A program made the position numbers and the translations under genes. The notes under the pieces were generated by a model. That model had not been told where the DNA came from. It searched no databases and saw only the letters and a program-made list of their open reading frames with translations. From Kappaphycus alvarezii (taxonomy: Eukaryota > Rhodophyta > Florideophyceae > Gigartinales > Solieriaceae), in the NCBI GenBank assembly GCA_002205965.3, contig NADL03000498.1:62001-126000 (forward strand): a stretch of DNA of 64,000 nucleotides, written 5' to 3'. This document shows positions 63,656 through 64,000 of this stretch, in pieces. Numbering within the stretch: the first letter of the stretch is position 1; each line of letters opens with the position of its first letter.

Positions 63656-64000
63656 TTCTCAGCTTTCTTTTGCGTTACGCTAATAAAACGGTTCCTTGAT
63701 ACTGGACTACACATTGACGGTGCTTTTGGTTAGGTACCAGCTAAGATACTCAACTCTTACTTCCTCACTTTTCAAAAGACCCAGTATTATAGCTTAAGTA
63801 GAGTTTAAAGTACAAATATTATTTCCGGAAAAGCTTGACGGAAGTGGGCTTTACTGTTTAAGTCCTTAAAAATCTAAGTGACTCAATGTTATCCAATACA
63901 ACGCCACGCAATCCTTGATGATTTAGTGCTTCAGCAATTGAAAATTTTTCGCCTATACAAAAATGTACTGTAACGCTGCATGAATCATGTCAAAGACGTA
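63656..64000. other. Nothing recognised
   Basis: AT-rich sequence to the end of the window with no frame, repeat or RNA gene that I can support. Confidence 0.4.

Noticed and set aside
1..64000. CRISPR arrays, bacterial operons, ribosome binding sites, rRNA genes
   Set aside because: No regularly spaced repeats, no operon-like gene spacing and no rRNA sequence were seen. The content is eukaryotic.

Overview
The window looks like a transposon-dominated stretch of a eukaryotic nuclear genome. It has a tRNA gene without an encoded CCA, TATA-type promoters, LTR retrotransposons with tRNA-iMet primer sites, and Tc1/mariner, PIF/Harbinger and non-LTR retroelement remains. A marine red alga is my best guess, because the Ty1/copia remnant at 57.4-60.9 kb reads like the GalEa-type elements known from red algae and marine animals. 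That is inference, and no host marker gene here settles the organism. Only two host features look functional: a tRNA-Lys(CUU) at 4145-4217 and one intact, intronless 726-codon gene at 49294-51474 with a TATA box about 110 bp upstream. Two further host-like genes are broken (39706-40260 plus strand; 56052-55152 minus strand).

Layout. 0-7 kb: repeat debris rich in ACTGTAC palindromes, the tRNA, and strand-skewed G/C-rich tracts. 7.1-7.9 kb: the best-preserved C-terminal end of a non-LTR element with an apparent restriction-like endonuclease (RLE), with a 157-bp MITE beside it. 8.1-16.3 kb: a nested locus, in which a dead Tc1/mariner transposase is split by a complete but decayed Ty3/gypsy chromovirus (8351-14668) and again by about 550 bp of unknown sequence. 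17.3-20.8 kb: a heavily decayed copia element on the minus strand. 22.3-23.9 kb: inverted repeats around an RLE-element reverse-transcriptase fragment. 24-28.5 kb: AT-rich, nothing recognised. 28.6-33.8 kb: a possible SANT-like ORF, a minus-strand PIF/Harbinger transposase, a plus-strand DDE_4 transposase, and another RLE-element fragment. 34-41.5 kb: mostly featureless, with repeat pairs and the acidic-protein pseudogene. 41.5-47.2 kb: a small TIR element split by a young copia element whose LTRs appear to differ at only two positions. 49.2-51.5 kb: the intact gene. 51.8-57.0 and 63.2-63.7 kb: more RLE-element tails. 57.4-60.9 kb: GalEa-like copia, truncated at its 3' end. 61.0-63.0 kb: the 3' half of a second chromovirus.

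The most unusual signals are structural. (1) The chromovirus LTRs carry a 28-bp inverted repeat whose 24-bp spacer is in opposite orientation in the 5' and 3' LTRs. (2) Two short hairpins in the same element family show compensatory base-pair changes. (3) The GalEa-like gag ATG lies inside a candidate tRNA-iMet anticodon-type primer binding site. (4) The young copia element has CG...CG rather than TG...CA LTR ends, supported by a 5-bp target duplication. (5) At least 16 dispersed copies of a G-run terminal motif suggest a group of related small DNA elements.
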